DNA of 9,891 nucleotides, from positions 1 through 9,891 of the forward strand of contig JAEYYE010000134.1 in NCBI GenBank assembly GCA_023430945.1, read 5' to 3'. The notes below the pieces were generated by a model that did no database searches, had not been told where the DNA came from, and worked only from the letters and a program-made list of their open reading frames with translations. The position numbers and the translations under genes were made by a program. The DNA comes from Bacteroidota bacterium. GTDB lineage: Bacteria > Bacteroidota > Bacteroidia > Flavobacteriales_F > PHOS-HE28. Below, in pieces: positions 1 through 7,474 of the stretch; the stretch's first letter is position 1, and the number at the start of each line of letters is the position of its first letter.

Positions 1-74
1 GTTATGCATCAAGCGATGAGAACCTCGTGAACGCAATGGACCGTGTGGCACGCGCGGTCTCCGAATTGGGTTGA
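1..74 (+). CDS. C-terminal end of a probable class I PLP-dependent aminotransferase (partial)
   Basis: The frame starting at base 3 is open from the left edge to a TGA at 72-74 and encodes 23 residues, YASSDENLVNAMDRV followed by ARAVSELG. A Tyr-Ala-Ser-Ser-Asp-Glu segment followed by an amphipathic helix is how many aspartate aminotransferase-like class I enzymes end (compare the usual 'R(I/L)SYA(T/S)S(D/E)E.L.EAM.RI' ending). The identification rests on this short tail only. The catalytic lysine and all other diagnostic residues lie outside the window. The stop codon is one base from the ATG of the heptose kinase gene, which suggests co-transcription. The match of tail and spacing makes a real gene end likely; the exact enzyme is inferred. 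Confidence 0.6.
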   Translation, partial: YASSDENLVNAMDRVARAVSELG

Positions 75-75
75 G

Positions 76-1074
76 ATGTCCAGCGACCACGCCGATCTCT
101 TCGAAAAAGCACGATCGCTCACGATCCTGGTGATCGGCGATGTGATGGTTGATTCGTACCTCTGGGGACGCGTGGATCGGATCTCGCCGGAAGCACCCGT
201 GCCCGTAGTTCACGTCACCTCGCGCAGCTCGCGGCTCGGCGGCGCGGCCAACGTGGCATTGAACATAAGAGCGCTCGGCGCAAGGCCGGTCGTAGCAAGT
301 GTGATCGGCGACGATGACAATGGCGCACGGCTCGAGCGGCTTTTCAAGGAACAGGAACTTTCCACCGAAGGCCTTGTGAGATCGAAAGAGCGCATGACCA
401 CCGTGAAAACACGCGTGATCAGCGGACACCAGCACATGGTGCGCGTGGATGAGGAACAGGAGGATGATCTTTCGCAGAACGATGGATCGAAGCTGATCGC
501 CATCGTTGAACAAATGATCGCGCAGCACCGGCCCGATGCGTTGATCTTCGAGGATTACAACAAAGGCGTGCTCACCCACAATGTGATCGCCACCATCATT
601 GAAAAAGCGCGTACCAGCGGCATTCCGATCGCGGTGGATCCGAAGAAGCGGAATTTCTTCAGCTACGAAAAAGTGGATCTCTTCAAACCGAACCTGAAGG
701 AATTGCGGGAAGGGTTGAAGATGGATGTTGAAGCAGGCGATATTGATAGCATCCGCACAGCAGTGATCGAACTCGAAAAGCGGATCGGCAATGCCTCATC
801 CATGATCACGTTGAGCGAACACGGCATCTACATGCGCAACGCTGGAGCGGAACATGTGATCCCGGCGCACGTGCGCAAGATCGCCGATGTGAGCGGCGCC
901 GGCGACACGGTGATCGCGATCGCAGCGATCGCCCTGGCGTTGGGCAGGGATCCGTTGCAGATCGCCGAGCTCGCGAACCTGGCAGGCGGACTGGTATGTG
1001 AAGAGATCGGTGTTGTCCCGATCGATCCAAAACGTTTGAAGGAAGAGATCGCGCGGCTTTCGCATTCAGCATGA
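76..1074 (+). CDS. rfaE1: D-glycero-beta-D-manno-heptose-7-phosphate kinase (RfaE1/HldE kinase domain)
   Basis: A PfkB/ribokinase-family sugar kinase of 332 residues. It should phosphorylate D-glycero-beta-D-manno-heptose 7-phosphate at C1 with ATP, a cytoplasmic step toward ADP-heptose for the lipopolysaccharide core. Visible motifs are GDVMVD at residues 21-26, followed by SYLWGRVDRISPEAPVPVV, which is highly typical of HldE/RfaE; the substrate-binding GGAAN at 55-59; and the PfkB signature DVSGAGD at 271-277 with the catalytic base Asp277. The length matches only the kinase half of the bifunctional E. coli HldE. The nucleotidyltransferase half (RfaE2) is absent, so it should be encoded elsewhere. 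I chose the ATG at 76 because the preceding gene ends at 74; an upstream GTG at 43 would overlap it and add 11 residues with no family match. The 3' end overlaps menG by 4 bases (ATGA). Confidence 0.92.
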   Translation: MSSDHADLFEKARSLTILVIGDVMVDSYLWGRVDRISPEAPVPVVHVTSRSSRLGGAANVALNIRALGARPVVASVIGDDDNGARLERLFKEQELSTEGLVRSKERMTTVKTRVISGHQHMVRVDEEQEDDLSQNDGSKLIAIVEQMIAQHRPDALIFEDYNKGVLTHNVIATIIEKARTSGIPIAVDPKKRNFFSYEKVDLFKPNLKELREGLKMDVEAGDIDSIRTAVIELEKRIGNASSMITLSEHGIYMRNAGAEHVIPAHVRKIADVSGAGDTVIAIAAIALALGRDPLQIAELANLAGGLVCEEIGVVPIDPKRLKEEIARLSHSA

Positions 1075-1787
1075 ACGTTACGCCCTATTCACCGGAAGGA
1101 TCGAAGCGCGAGCAGGTGGAGCAGATGTTCGACAACATCAGCCCCAAATACGATCTGCTCAATCGCCTCTTCTCGCTCGGCATCGATCAGGCATGGCGTC
1201 GCAAAGTGATCCGCCTGGTGGCGAAGGAGCCGGTGGACCGGTTGCTCGATGTTGCAACGGGTACGGCCGATCTGGCGATCCTCGCTGCGCGCAAGGTGAA
1301 GAAGGTCATCGGCATCGACATTTCCGAGGGAATGCTGGAGCATGGCCGTAGGAAGATCGCCGATCGAAAGTTGACCGACCGGATCGAACTGTTGAAGGCG
1401 GATTCAACCGATCTGCCTTTCGCAGAAGGAACTTTCGATGCGGTTACCGTTGCGTTCGGCGTGCGCAACTTCGAGGATCTGGAAAAAGGCATCCGCGAAA
1501 TGCGGCGCGTATTGCGCCCTACCGGCCGCACATTCATCCTTGAATTCTCCAAACCGCGCAGAACGCCTTTCCGCCAGCTGTTCAGGTTGTATTTCCATGG
1601 GATCATGCCGTTGGTCGGCCGATCGGTGAGCAAGGATGCTTCGGCCTACACGTACCTGCCAAAAAGTGTGGATGCCTTTCCGGAAGGTCCGGAATTCCTG
1701 CGTTTGCTGGAACGGGCGGGATTCAGGGAGTGCACCGCCACGCCGTTGACGGGCGGGATCGCAACGCTGTACACCTGCAGGAAGTGA
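1071..1787 (+). CDS. menG: Demethylmenaquinone methyltransferase (MenG/UbiE)
   Basis: A 238-residue class I SAM-dependent methyltransferase that carries out the last step of menaquinone synthesis, C-methylation of demethylmenaquinone. Bacteroidota generally use menaquinone only, so MenG is a better name than UbiE. The N-terminal segment with VEQMFDNISPKYDLLN is typical of the family. The SAM-binding motif LDVATGT lies at residues 59-65, followed by the acidic strand GIDISEGM. The central AFGVRNFEDLEKGIREMRR and VLRPTGR segments and YLPKSV at 195-200 with the following FPEGPEF are UbiE signatures. Length and motif order are normal. The start codon overlaps the stop of rfaE1, implying translational coupling. 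The stop is in the same frame as porT, 45 bases upstream of it. Placement of ubiE/menG directly before porT/sprT is, from memory, also seen in other Flavobacteriia. Confidence 0.95.
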   Translation: MNVTPYSPEGSKREQVEQMFDNISPKYDLLNRLFSLGIDQAWRRKVIRLVAKEPVDRLLDVATGTADLAILAARKVKKVIGIDISEGMLEHGRRKIADRKLTDRIELLKADSTDLPFAEGTFDAVTVAFGVRNFEDLEKGIREMRRVLRPTGRTFILEFSKPRRTPFRQLFRLYFHGIMPLVGRSVSKDASAYTYLPKSVDAFPEGPEFLRLLERAGFRECTATPLTGGIATLYTCRK

Positions 1788-1832
1788 TCACCGGCGCACA
1801 ACGATCGAAGCCGTAATTTCGTTGCCAAGCTC

Positions 1833-2576
1833 ATGGGCCGCTTCAGCCTTCGCAGTCTCCTGCTCCTCTTTCCACTGCTTTCGATCGGCCTGGCACCGGC
1901 CGTTGGGCAAAGCACCACCGGCAAAGGCATCAAGATCGAGAACCTGCCCAACTTCGATCTGCGACGCTTCCACTTCGGTTTCCTGCTCAGCTACAACACC
2001 AGCGACTTCTTCATGCGCGTGGATCCGCGCGCGCCCTTTCGCGATTCGCTCATGGTGCTCGATCACATCCGCAAGCCCGGCTTCAACCTCGGCATCGTCG
2101 CTTCATTGAACATGACGCCGAACACCAGCCTGCGTTTCCTGCCCACACTTTCCTTCCAGGAACGGCAACTTTTCTACCAGTTCCATGAGGCAGATGGCGA
2201 ATATTCCTACTTCACGAAACCGGTTGAAAGCACCTACCTGGAATTCCCGATCCTGCTGAAATTGCGCAGCAACCGGATCAACAATTTCGCAGTGTACCTG
2301 ATCGGCGGCGGAAAGTTCGGGATCGACATGGCCACGCAGAAGGATGTGAACCAAGCGCTCGATCTGGAGACCGTGATCAAGCTTGAAAAGTATGATTATT
2401 CCGTTGATGTAGGCGGTGGATTCGACTTCTTCCTTCCCTTCTTCAAATTCGGCATCGAACTGAAACATGGCATCGGCCTGCCGAACCTTCTGATCGATGA
2501 TGACACGCGTTTCAGCACACCGATCGAAAGCCTGCGATCGAAAGTGTATGTGTTGACGTTCACGTTCGAAGGTTGA
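1833..2576 (+). CDS. porT: PorT/SprT-type outer-membrane beta-barrel protein of the type IX secretion system
   Basis: A 247-residue protein with an N-terminal signal peptide: basic residues R3 and R7, a Leu-rich core at about 9-20, and probable cleavage near residue 25 after the Ala-Pro-Ala-Val-Gly stretch. The mature part is made of alternating hydrophobic/polar, aromatic-rich strands and ends in YVLTFTFEG, as expected for a small outer-membrane barrel. The segment HFGFLLSYNTSDFFMRV and the overall length resemble PorT of Porphyromonas gingivalis and SprT of Flavobacterium johnsoniae, which are needed for T9SS secretion. The neighbourhood (menG before it, TrmH methyltransferase and TamL after it) supports this over a generic OMP_b-brl domain protein. 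The ATG at 1833 is the only usable start, because the in-frame menG stop is just 45 bases upstream and no other start codon lies between. The T9SS cargo end at 9648-9891 fits a functional system. The exact family call is inference. Confidence 0.8.
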   Translation: MGRFSLRSLLLLFPLLSIGLAPAVGQSTTGKGIKIENLPNFDLRRFHFGFLLSYNTSDFFMRVDPRAPFRDSLMVLDHIRKPGFNLGIVASLNMTPNTSLRFLPTLSFQERQLFYQFHEADGEYSYFTKPVESTYLEFPILLKLRSNRINNFAVYLIGGGKFGIDMATQKDVNQALDLETVIKLEKYDYSVDVGGGFDFFLPFFKFGIELKHGIGLPNLLIDDDTRFSTPIESLRSKVYVLTFTFEG

Positions 2577-2588
2577 AGATGGAGCTGT

Positions 2589-2627
2589 GAAGTTGAGCCA
2601 GTTCAGGAGTTGGAAGAAGTTGATGAT
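2589..2627 (+). repeat. GTTGAG-type intergenic repeat copy, between porT and the FAD enzyme
   Basis: The 76-base gap 2577-2652 holds a run of GTTNNG units: GAAGTTGAG at 2589-2597, then GTTCAGG, GAGTTGG and GTTGATG. Aligned by eye without gaps, it resembles the reverse complement of the repeat just upstream of accD (8692-8730), sharing GAAGTTGAG and AGGAGTTG at the same spacing. I see no convincing TAnnTTTG promoter box in this gap. The function is unknown; it may be a dispersed intergenic repeat. Confidence 0.45.
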
Positions 2628-2652
2628 GATCGATCTCCCGTATTGGTCCTGA

Positions 2653-4200
2653 ATGGAACGCACCGTAGACATCGCCCTTTCGCCGCGTGAAGCGGCCGAT
2701 CCGGTGATCGTGCGTGATGCTGCTGCGGAAGCCGCTGGCATGGCGCTGAAGAACGTCGCTTCATCCCGCATCCTGAAGCGATCGATCGATGCGCGCAGCA
2801 AAAATCCGCTTATCCGTTTGCGGGTGAACGTTTCCACAGAAGAAGAAGGAACCATCGATCGGAAGATCGAACTCCCCGATGTGAGCGGATCGGAACCGGT
2901 GATCATCGTTGGATGCGGGCCTGCTGGATTGTTCGCCGCGATCCGTTGCATTGAACATGGCCTGCGGCCGATCATTGTTGAACGCGGAAAGGATGTGCGC
3001 GCAAGGCGCCGTGATCTCGCTGCGATCAACCGCGAGCACATCGTAGATCCTGACAGCAACTACTGTTTCGGCGAAGGCGGTGCTGGAACATACAGCGATG
3101 GAAAACTCTACACGCGGAGCCACAAGCGCGGCGATGTACAGAAGGTGCTCGAGACCTTCGTTGCGTTCGGGGCGGGCGAGGAAATTCTGATCGATGCGCA
3201 TCCGCATATCGGTACGAACAAACTGCCGCGGATCATAACCGCGATGCGTGGAGCGATCATCAACGCGGGCGGTGAGGTGCTTTTCGGAACACGGGTTACC
3301 GATCTGGTCATCCATAACGATCGGATCGAAGGTGTGATCGACCAGAACGAAAAGGAACATTCCGCTTCTTCCGTGATCCTGGCCACTGGCCATTCCGCGC
3401 GCGACATCTTCCAGCTCCTGCATCGCAAAGGCATCACCATCGAACGCAAGGAATTCGCATTGGGCGTGCGCGTGGAACATCCGCAGGAGATCATCGATCG
3501 CGCGCAATACCATTGCAATGTTCGCGATCCTTACCTGCCACCGGCGAGCTACAGCATGGTGCAACAGGTCCAGGGACTTGGTGTGTATTCGTTCTGCATG
3601 TGCCCCGGCGGCATCATCGCGCCATGCGCCACCTCACAGGAGGAAGTTGTGACCAACGGCTGGAGCCCGAGCAAGCGCAACAATCCGTTCGCGAATTCAG
3701 GCGTGGTGGTAACGGCGCCGCTATCGATCGGTGCGAGCGATCCGCTGGGCGGCATGGAATTCCAGCGCGAGGTGGAACATTCGGCCTGGATCGCCGGTGG
3801 AAAAAGACAATCCGCGCCGGCGCAACGGCTGGATGATTTCATCATGGGAAAAGAAAGCATCGATCTGCCGGAATGCAGTTATCCACCGGGGATCGTCTCC
3901 CATCGCGTGGATCGCCTGCTTCCGAAGGAGATCGCGGGCAGGTTGCGTGAAGGGCTCGCCGAATTCGGAAAGAAGATGCGCGGCTACAGAACGAATGAAG
4001 CGGTTGTCGTCGCAGTTGAATCGCGCACGAGTTCGCCGGTGCGGATCCCGCGCGATCCATCAACGTTGGAACATATCCGTGTGAAAGGCATTTTCCCGTG
4101 TGGTGAAGGCGCCGGCTACGCTGGAGGCATTGTAAGCGCTGCCATGGACGGGCAACGCGTGGCCGATCAGGTAGCAGCGCTTCAACGCGCGCGCCACTGA
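2653..4200 (+). CDS. Uncharacterised FAD-dependent dehydrogenase/oxidoreductase (COG2509 type)
   Basis: A 515-residue flavoprotein, probably cytoplasmic (no signal peptide or membrane segment). The first ~80 residues form a basic, Arg/Lys-rich leader domain with ILKRSIDARSKNP, common in this family and of unknown role. A Rossmann FAD-binding motif GCGPAG lies at 87-92, with the acidic end of strand 2 in IIVERGKDV. Then come YCFGEGGAGTYSDGKL at 137-152, ATGHSARD at 244-251, and the C-terminal FAD-contacting CGEGAGYAGGIVSAAMDG starting near 483. These blocks are strongly characteristic of the COG2509 'FAD-dependent dehydrogenase' family, whose substrate is not established to my knowledge. Two cysteines in SFCMCPGGI may matter for redox chemistry. 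The 3' end overlaps the converging RNA methyltransferase gene by 19 bases. Its place between porT and the methyltransferase may be accidental; no T9SS role is implied. Confidence 0.87.
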   Translation: MERTVDIALSPREAADPVIVRDAAAEAAGMALKNVASSRILKRSIDARSKNPLIRLRVNVSTEEEGTIDRKIELPDVSGSEPVIIVGCGPAGLFAAIRCIEHGLRPIIVERGKDVRARRRDLAAINREHIVDPDSNYCFGEGGAGTYSDGKLYTRSHKRGDVQKVLETFVAFGAGEEILIDAHPHIGTNKLPRIITAMRGAIINAGGEVLFGTRVTDLVIHNDRIEGVIDQNEKEHSASSVILATGHSARDIFQLLHRKGITIERKEFALGVRVEHPQEIIDRAQYHCNVRDPYLPPASYSMVQQVQGLGVYSFCMCPGGIIAPCATSQEEVVTNGWSPSKRNNPFANSGVVVTAPLSIGASDPLGGMEFQREVEHSAWIAGGKRQSAPAQRLDDFIMGKESIDLPECSYPPGIVSHRVDRLLPKEIAGRLREGLAEFGKKMRGYRTNEAVVVAVESRTSSPVRIPRDPSTLEHIRVKGIFPCGEGAGYAGGIVSAAMDGQRVADQVAALQRARH

Positions 4201-4928
4201 CGATCGAATTCCATGCAGAGCGCGGCCGCGGCCGTAGCCACGTTCAACGATTCCGATCGGTCCGCCCCGGGGATCGAGATGGCCGTTCCGCCGATCGCGC
4301 GCACTTCCTCCGAGATCCCGTGCGATTCGCTGCCGAGCACCAGGATCGATGGACGTTCCAATTTCCGATCGAAGACCGATCCGCCTTCCATGGAAGCAAG
4401 ATGGATCGATGCTCCGTTCTTCTTCAACCGATCCAATTCAACTGGCAGATCAACGTAGTGCACCGAAACCCTGAAAATGGCGCCCATGCTGGCCTGCACG
4501 CATTTCGGGTTGAACGCATCAACGCTTCCCGCCGAACAGATCACATGATCGATCCCGAACCAATCAGCGATCCGAAGGATCGTTCCAAGATTTCCCGGAT
4601 CATTGATCGAATCCAACGCGATCACCAATTCATCCTGCTTCAATTGGATCGGCATTGAACGATCGGGCAGGCGCACCACGGCGATCACTTCATTCCCACT
4701 TTCCAATGTTCCGAGCCGGTCCAACTCGTGCGCCGGCACCTGCTTCACCGCAGGATGGTGGATCTGTTGCGCCAGTTCCGCCGTTGCATGGATCGCTTCG
4801 ATCTTCCAACCGCTCTTCAACAATTCGTTCACGACCTTCCTTCCCTGCACCAGGAAAAGCTTCTCCTGTTCGCGGTATTTCTTTTGCTGAAGGGCGCGTA
4901 CCAGCTTCAATTCGGACCTTGTGCTCAC
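4182..4928 (-). CDS. TrmH/SpoU-family RNA 2'-O-ribose methyltransferase
   Basis: A 248-residue SPOUT (trefoil-knot) methyltransferase that should transfer a methyl group from SAM to a ribose 2'-OH in tRNA or rRNA. The N-terminal substrate-binding part has LVRALQQKKYREQEKLFLVQG (shown only as its key pattern L-L-KKYR-LFLVQG) and KVVNELL. The catalytic domain shows motif 1, DPGNLGT at 110-116 followed by ILRIADWFGI; motif 2, LGSESHGIS; and motif 3, ESLNVATAAA at 226-235 with the conserved Glu, Ser and Asn. I place the start at the GTG at 4928, since relatives begin just before 'S.....LVR.LQQKKYR'. A TTG at 4967 would add 13 Arg/Lys-rich residues with no family counterpart. The exact RNA target cannot be told. 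The gene diverges from tamL and converges on the FAD enzyme, overlapping its end by 19 bases with no terminator visible. Confidence 0.9.
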   Translation of the reverse strand: MSTRSELKLVRALQQKKYREQEKLFLVQGRKVVNELLKSGWKIEAIHATAELAQQIHHPAVKQVPAHELDRLGTLESGNEVIAVVRLPDRSMPIQLKQDELVIALDSINDPGNLGTILRIADWFGIDHVICSAGSVDAFNPKCVQASMGAIFRVSVHYVDLPVELDRLKKNGASIHLASMEGGSVFDRKLERPSILVLGSESHGISEEVRAIGGTAISIPGADRSESLNVATAAAALCMEFDRQWRAR

Positions 4929-4936
4929 GTGGCGGA

Positions 4937-4944
4937 TATCTTTG
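4937..4944 (+). promoter_or_regulatory. Candidate Bacteroidota -7 promoter box for tamL
   Basis: TATCTTTG fits the Bacteroidota sigma-A -7 consensus TAnnTTTG. It lies in the 56-base divergent gap between the GTG start of the methyltransferase gene and the TTG start of tamL. Transcription would begin near 4951 and give a leader of about 35 bases. No good -33 TTTG is seen: the nearest TTG, at 4919-4921, is only 15 bases upstream, which is short. On the minus strand, a TAATTTGC sequence around 4964-4972 is a weaker, imperfect candidate for the methyltransferase gene. Confidence 0.45.
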
Positions 4945-4984
4945 GCCGCCCTGCGGCCACGGCGCAAATTAGGCAGCTTTCCAC

Positions 4985-7474
4985 TTGCGGATCCTTTCGA
5001 TCAATATCCTTTCAGGGCTGATGGCGCTGCTTCTGCTGGCCGGTTGCGATCCCACGAAACGGCTTCCTGAAGGCAGGTACCTGCTCGATCGGAACGATGT
5101 GATCGTTACCGAAGCTTCGATCCCTGCGGGTGAACTGGAACCGATCATCAAGCAAAGGCCCAACAAGCGCGTGCTTTGGATGCGCCTCTATCTCTGGTTC
5201 TACAACATTCCCGATCCAGAGGCGGTGGAAGCGAAACGCAAGGCGAAGGATGCGAAGATCGATCGAAAGAACGAAGAGCGGAAGTTGAAGGGAAAGGAGC
5301 CTAAACCGTACAAACGCACGAAGGGCCAGTGGTTGCGCGAAGTGGTGGGCGAACCACCGGTGATCCTGGATACCGCGCTGATCGAACGATCACGTGAACA
5401 GATCCGCGTGTACATGCAGAAGGAAGGGTATTTCAAGGCCCAGGTGACCGATTCGGTGAGGTTCCGAAAGCCGATCTTGCAGAAGAGACCTTCAGCGATC
5501 GTATCCTACACCGTGGTACCAGGCCCGATGTACAGCCACCGGAATATGCGGATCGAGGTGGATGACCCGGCGATCGATACGATCGTGACAGCGGAAAGGG
5601 AAGCTTCAGTGATCAAGCCGGGCGATCGGTTCGATGCGGACCGGTTGGATGAAGAGCGTGGACGGATCTCGACCCTCCTGCGCCGGCAAGGCTACCTTTT
5701 CTTCTCTCCGGAACTGATCCATTACGATGCGGATACGGCCGTGGGCGAAAAGCAGGTGGATGTGGTGCTCCATCTCGAGCGGCCGCATGAGAAGAACAAG
5801 CAGTTGAAGGGAACGGCCGAAGGCACGGTCTATACCATCAACAATGTAACGGTGAACATGGCGCGTACCTTCCGCGCCGGCACTCGGATAATTCCCGATA
5901 CGCTGCAGCACAAGGGTTACACGCTGCTCTACGAAGGTGAGCGGCCGCAGTACAAGCCGCATGCTCTTTTAAGCGCGATCTTCCTGCGTCCGCAGGAGAC
6001 CTTCAACCAGCGGCTCGCCGATCGCACGTACCGGCGATTGACGGGTTTGCGTGTCTTCGATCGGGTGGAGATCAGTTACGATACCACAGGTACCGGAAGG
6101 CCGGGCCTTGCGAATGCACGGATCGATCTGCTGCCCGGCAAGACCCAGAGCTTTTCCACCGAAGGTTTCGGTACGAATCGCGGGGGATTCCTTGGTACAT
6201 CGGTGAGCGTGGGATACCGGCACCGCAATCTTTTCCGCAGCATGGGCCTGTTGCAAGCCCAGCTGGTGTTGGGCCTCGAAGCACAGCAGAACCTCACCGG
6301 CGAAGGATTGAACACCGAAGAGGGCACCACCACCACGCTGGAGAACAACACATTATTCAATACGGTGAATATCGGTCCGGAGATCTCACTCCGGTTCCCA
6401 CACTTCCTGATCCCGTTCGTGAGCCGTGATGTTTTCGCCCGATCGGCCTCGCCGCGTACTGCGATCACCATCCTCTACAATTACCAGCAACGGCCCGATT
6501 TCACGCGAACGCTAGCGAAGATGTCCTACGGTTATGAATGGAACCGTGCGCGCTCGCGCACCTTTGGGATCTATCCGCTCGAAGTGAACGTGATCCGCAT
6601 TCCGCAGCGATCGGATGAATTCCAGCAATACCTGGAGCAGGCGAACGATCCGGTGCTCACCGACAGTTACACCGATCACCTGATCGTGGGAATGCGCGGC
6701 ATGATGACCGTGAACACACAGGAGACCACGCGCACACGCAACGTGTTCTTCTCGCGCACATCGATCGAATGGGCCGGCAACCCGATCGGGATCCCCATGC
6801 GCGCGCTGGGCACGGAAACGATGGATACCGCCGGCAACCGCTTCTTCACTGTGGCCGGCGTGCGCTACGCGGAATATATCAAAGTGGATCAGGAATTCCG
6901 CTGGCGGCGGATCATACACGATCGCAGCAGCATGGCCTTCAGGCTTGGTGGCGGCATCGGCGTCCCATATGGCAACCTTGGTGTTCTTCCGTTTGAAAGC
7001 AGTTTTTTCGTGGGTGGTGCCAACGGATTGCGCGCGTGGCGGGCAAGAAGTCTCGGTCCGGGTTCGTACAGTTCACCGGTGATCGCGTTCGATCGGATCG
7101 GGGAGATCCGCCTGGAAGGGAATGCCGAATACCGTTTCCATTTGATCGGTTTTCTCGAAGGTGCGCTCTTCGCCGATGTTGGCAACATCTGGAACATCGA
7201 AGAGGATCCGCGCAAGCCGGGCAGCGGGATCTCGGAGGAATTCATCAGCGAACTGGCCATTGGCACCGGATTCGGCGCACGGTTCAACTTCGACTTCTTC
7301 ATCGTGCGCTTCGATCTGGGTCTTCAGACCAAGGATCCGGCTCTTCCACGCGGTGAACGCTGGATCTTCGAACCGAAAACGAAATACATCGAACAGCAAT
7401 TCCAGGATCACGGTATCGCGATCGAATACAGGCCGCAGGTGAACTTCAACCTGGGCATCGGTTACCCGTTCTGA
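4985..7474 (+). CDS. tamL: TamL-type Omp85 outer-membrane lipoprotein (BamA/TamA family)
   Basis: An 829-residue Omp85 protein of the Bacteroidota lipoprotein subtype, with a presumed role in outer-membrane protein insertion or homeostasis, probably together with a TamB-like partner. Residues 1-21 form a lipoprotein signal (MRILSINILSG, then LMALLLLAGC) with lipobox LLAG and acylated Cys21. A highly charged Lys/Arg/Glu/Asp stretch follows at about 79-113, then POTRA-like sequence beginning around VGEPPVILD. The C-terminal half is a beta-barrel ending in aromatic Phe (GYPF), as barrel substrates and machines do. The loop-6 motif appears as GGANGLRAWRARSLGPGS with Arg683, the Bacteroidota variant of the (V/I)RG(F/Y) motif. 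The start is the TTG at 4985: an in-frame TAG lies at 4970-4972, and the next ATG, at 5021, would leave only eight residues before the lipid cysteine with no basic n-region. It follows a divergent TrmH gene, in the same neighbourhood as porT. Confidence 0.86.
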   Translation: MRILSINILSGLMALLLLAGCDPTKRLPEGRYLLDRNDVIVTEASIPAGELEPIIKQRPNKRVLWMRLYLWFYNIPDPEAVEAKRKAKDAKIDRKNEERKLKGKEPKPYKRTKGQWLREVVGEPPVILDTALIERSREQIRVYMQKEGYFKAQVTDSVRFRKPILQKRPSAIVSYTVVPGPMYSHRNMRIEVDDPAIDTIVTAEREASVIKPGDRFDADRLDEERGRISTLLRRQGYLFFSPELIHYDADTAVGEKQVDVVLHLERPHEKNKQLKGTAEGTVYTINNVTVNMARTFRAGTRIIPDTLQHKGYTLLYEGERPQYKPHALLSAIFLRPQETFNQRLADRTYRRLTGLRVFDRVEISYDTTGTGRPGLANARIDLLPGKTQSFSTEGFGTNRGGFLGTSVSVGYRHRNLFRSMGLLQAQLVLGLEAQQNLTGEGLNTEEGTTTTLENNTLFNTVNIGPEISLRFPHFLIPFVSRDVFARSASPRTAITILYNYQQRPDFTRTLAKMSYGYEWNRARSRTFGIYPLEVNVIRIPQRSDEFQQYLEQANDPVLTDSYTDHLIVGMRGMMTVNTQETTRTRNVFFSRTSIEWAGNPIGIPMRALGTETMDTAGNRFFTVAGVRYAEYIKVDQEFRWRRIIHDRSSMAFRLGGGIGVPYGNLGVLPFESSFFVGGANGLRAWRARSLGPGSYSSPVIAFDRIGEIRLEGNAEYRFHLIGFLEGALFADVGNIWNIEEDPRKPGSGISEEFISELAIGTGFGARFNFDFFIVRFDLGLQTKDPALPRGERWIFEPKTKYIEQQFQDHGIAIEYRPQVNFNLGIGYPF

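Noticed and set aside
43..75. GTG at 43 as an earlier start of rfaE1
   Set aside because: It would overlap the upstream aminotransferase-like gene end, and its 11 extra residues have no match in the family. The ATG at 76 is one base after that stop.
2103..3059. 318-residue open frame on the minus strand across the porT end, the gap and the FAD gene start
   Set aside because: It is Arg/Ser-rich with no family signature and lies opposite two well-supported genes. Long antisense frames are common in this GC-rich, GATC-rich coding DNA.
2761..3564. 267-residue minus-strand frame opposite the FAD enzyme
   Set aside because: Composition and lack of motifs mark it as a shadow of the real gene on the plus strand.
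4929..4967. TTG at 4967 as start of the RNA methyltransferase
   Set aside because: It adds an Arg-rich extension absent from relatives and falls in the divergent promoter gap; GTG at 4928 gives the expected N-terminus.
4655..5021. Plus-strand open frames opposite the start of the methyltransferase gene
   Set aside because: They overlap the conserved minus-strand gene in other frames, lack recognisable domains, and run into the tamL signal peptide region.
5021..5023. ATG at 5021 as start of tamL
   Set aside because: It leaves only eight residues before the lipid cysteine and removes the basic n-region, so no working lipoprotein signal would remain.
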